A DNA stretch of 6,137 nt from assembly GCA_003648085.1 (NCBI GenBank), contig QMOC01000169.1, positions 1 to 6,137 on the forward strand. The letters are read 5' to 3'. The DNA comes from Chloroflexota bacterium. GTDB lineage: Bacteria > Chloroflexota > Anaerolineae > B4-G1. The notes beneath the pieces were generated by a model, which did not search any database, was not told where the DNA came from, and saw only the letters and a list, made by a program, of their open reading frames with translations. Positions within the stretch are counted from its first letter, which is position 1; every line of letters starts with the position of its first letter. This document shows, piece by piece, positions 5,497 to 6,137 of this stretch. A program made the translations under genes and the position numbers.

Positions 5497-6137
5497 ATGA
5501 AAAGAGCGCTTAACCTCCTGCCTTTGCTCATATTCGCCCCGGCGGCTGTCCTGCTGCCCGTCGGTATCAGGCTTTCCACAGCCGACACCGCTGCTTCCCC
5601 GGCATTCATTGATGTCACTGACGCTGCTGGCATCAGTTACCTGGGGGATACCTATGGGTTGGCGTGGGGCGACTTCGACGGAGACGGATACCTGGATCTA
5701 TTTGCCGGCAACCACCAGGGCACACCGGCGTTGTACCGCAATAACGGCGACGGCACGTTCAGTGATGTCCTGGACGGGTCGGGGATTGGGCCGCGGGGTG
5801 ACAGACACGACAGCAGTTTCGTGGATTACGACAACGATGGTGACCTCGATTTGTACATTACCATTGGCGCCAAAGGGGGTACTGGAGAAGGCCCCAACCA
5901 ACTGTACCAAAACGATGGTCAAGGGCAGTTCACCAACGTGGCTGAGGAGGCCGGAGTGCAGGATAATCTCGGGCGGGGACGGGGAGCAGCCTGGGCCGAC
6001 TACGATAACGACGGTGACCTGGATCTGTTCATCGCTAATGCCTTTAGTGAGAACGCACCCAACGCTTTCTTCCGCAACAACGGAGATGGCACCTTTGAAA
6101 ACATCGGCGCCGAGGTTAACCTGGCCCAGTATATCTC
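5497..6137 (+). CDS. Secreted FG-GAP/VCBS repeat protein, 3' truncated by window edge
   Basis: The frame is open from ATG 5497 to the window end, giving 213 complete codons; the stop lies outside. Residues 1-29 look like a signal peptide: a K-R start, a hydrophobic stretch LLPLLIFAPAAVLLPVGI, then a possible cleavage near STA-D. The mature part begins with FIDVTDAAGI (37-46), a typical opening of CRTAC1/ASPIC-like VCBS proteins. Three calcium-loop motifs of the FG-GAP/VCBS type follow: DFDGDGYLDL (59-68), DYDNDGDLDL (110-119) and DYDNDGDLDL (168-177), spaced 51 and 58 residues apart. Each is followed by an N-x-LY/FF-x-N-x-GDG-x-F strand pair such as LYRNNGDGTF (79-88). Such repeats fold into beta-propeller blades and bind Ca2+ outside the cell, often in adhesion or surface roles. 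The function of this protein is unknown. It has its own strong ribosome site and is separated from the previous gene by a 191-nt structured gap, so it may be transcribed independently. Confidence 0.9.
   Translation, partial: MKRALNLLPLLIFAPAAVLLPVGIRLSTADTAASPAFIDVTDAAGISYLGDTYGLAWGDFDGDGYLDLFAGNHQGTPALYRNNGDGTFSDVLDGSGIGPRGDRHDSSFVDYDNDGDLDLYITIGAKGGTGEGPNQLYQNDGQGQFTNVAEEAGVQDNLGRGRGAAWADYDNDGDLDLFIANAFSENAPNAFFRNNGDGTFENIGAEVNLAQYI

Noticed and set aside
5698..5922. Open frame of 74 codons on the - strand inside the FG-GAP gene
   Set aside because: It is the complement of the Asp/Asn/Gly-rich calcium loops, which yields Val/Ile-rich shadow peptides.

Overview
The window is a stretch of bacterial chromosome with six protein genes, all on the + strand. 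The first gene is cut at its 5' end and the last at its 3' end. Base composition is moderately GC-rich and coding density is high. The gene set suggests a free-living, exopolysaccharide-making bacterium: an XrtA/PEP-CTERM-type polysaccharide deacetylase tail, a FemAB-like acyltransferase, FG-GAP/VCBS repeats and a soluble alkaline-phosphatase-superfamily enzyme. The gene combination and the intergenic hairpin style recall Chloroflexota or similar environmental lineages. That assignment is an impression, not a proof, because no rRNA or marker gene is present.

Layout: (1) 2-406, C-terminal part of a DUF3473-containing polysaccharide deacetylase. (2) 440-1474, FemAB/GNAT-like protein of the type associated with XrtA/PEP-CTERM loci, starting 33 nt after gene 1. 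(3) 1475-1633, a non-coding gap packed with hairpins, including a terminator-like stem and a competing long-range stem. (4) 1634-2260, GNAT acetyltransferase. (5) 2261-2384, a gap holding a small composite repeat: a 12-bp perfect inverted repeat around a central palindrome, plus a 19-nt imperfect direct repeat. (6) 2385-3596, MFS exporter of the EntS/MFS_3 type. (7) 3638-5305, type I phosphodiesterase/nucleotide pyrophosphatase-like enzyme, only 41 nt after the exporter. (8) 5306-5496, a third hairpin-rich gap. (9) 5497 to the window end, a secreted FG-GAP/VCBS repeat protein with three visible calcium-loop motifs.

Functionally, genes 1 and 2 look like the end of a cell-surface polysaccharide assembly and modification cluster that continues upstream. 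The GNAT, exporter and phosphodiesterase could extend that theme (modification, export, phospho-ester cleavage), but their substrates cannot be read from sequence. The last gene encodes an exported, probably extracellular, Ca2+-binding beta-propeller-like protein. No tRNA, rRNA, CRISPR array, transposase or phage gene is visible. I found no clear-cut novel system. The most unusual material is the structured DNA in the three larger intergenic gaps.
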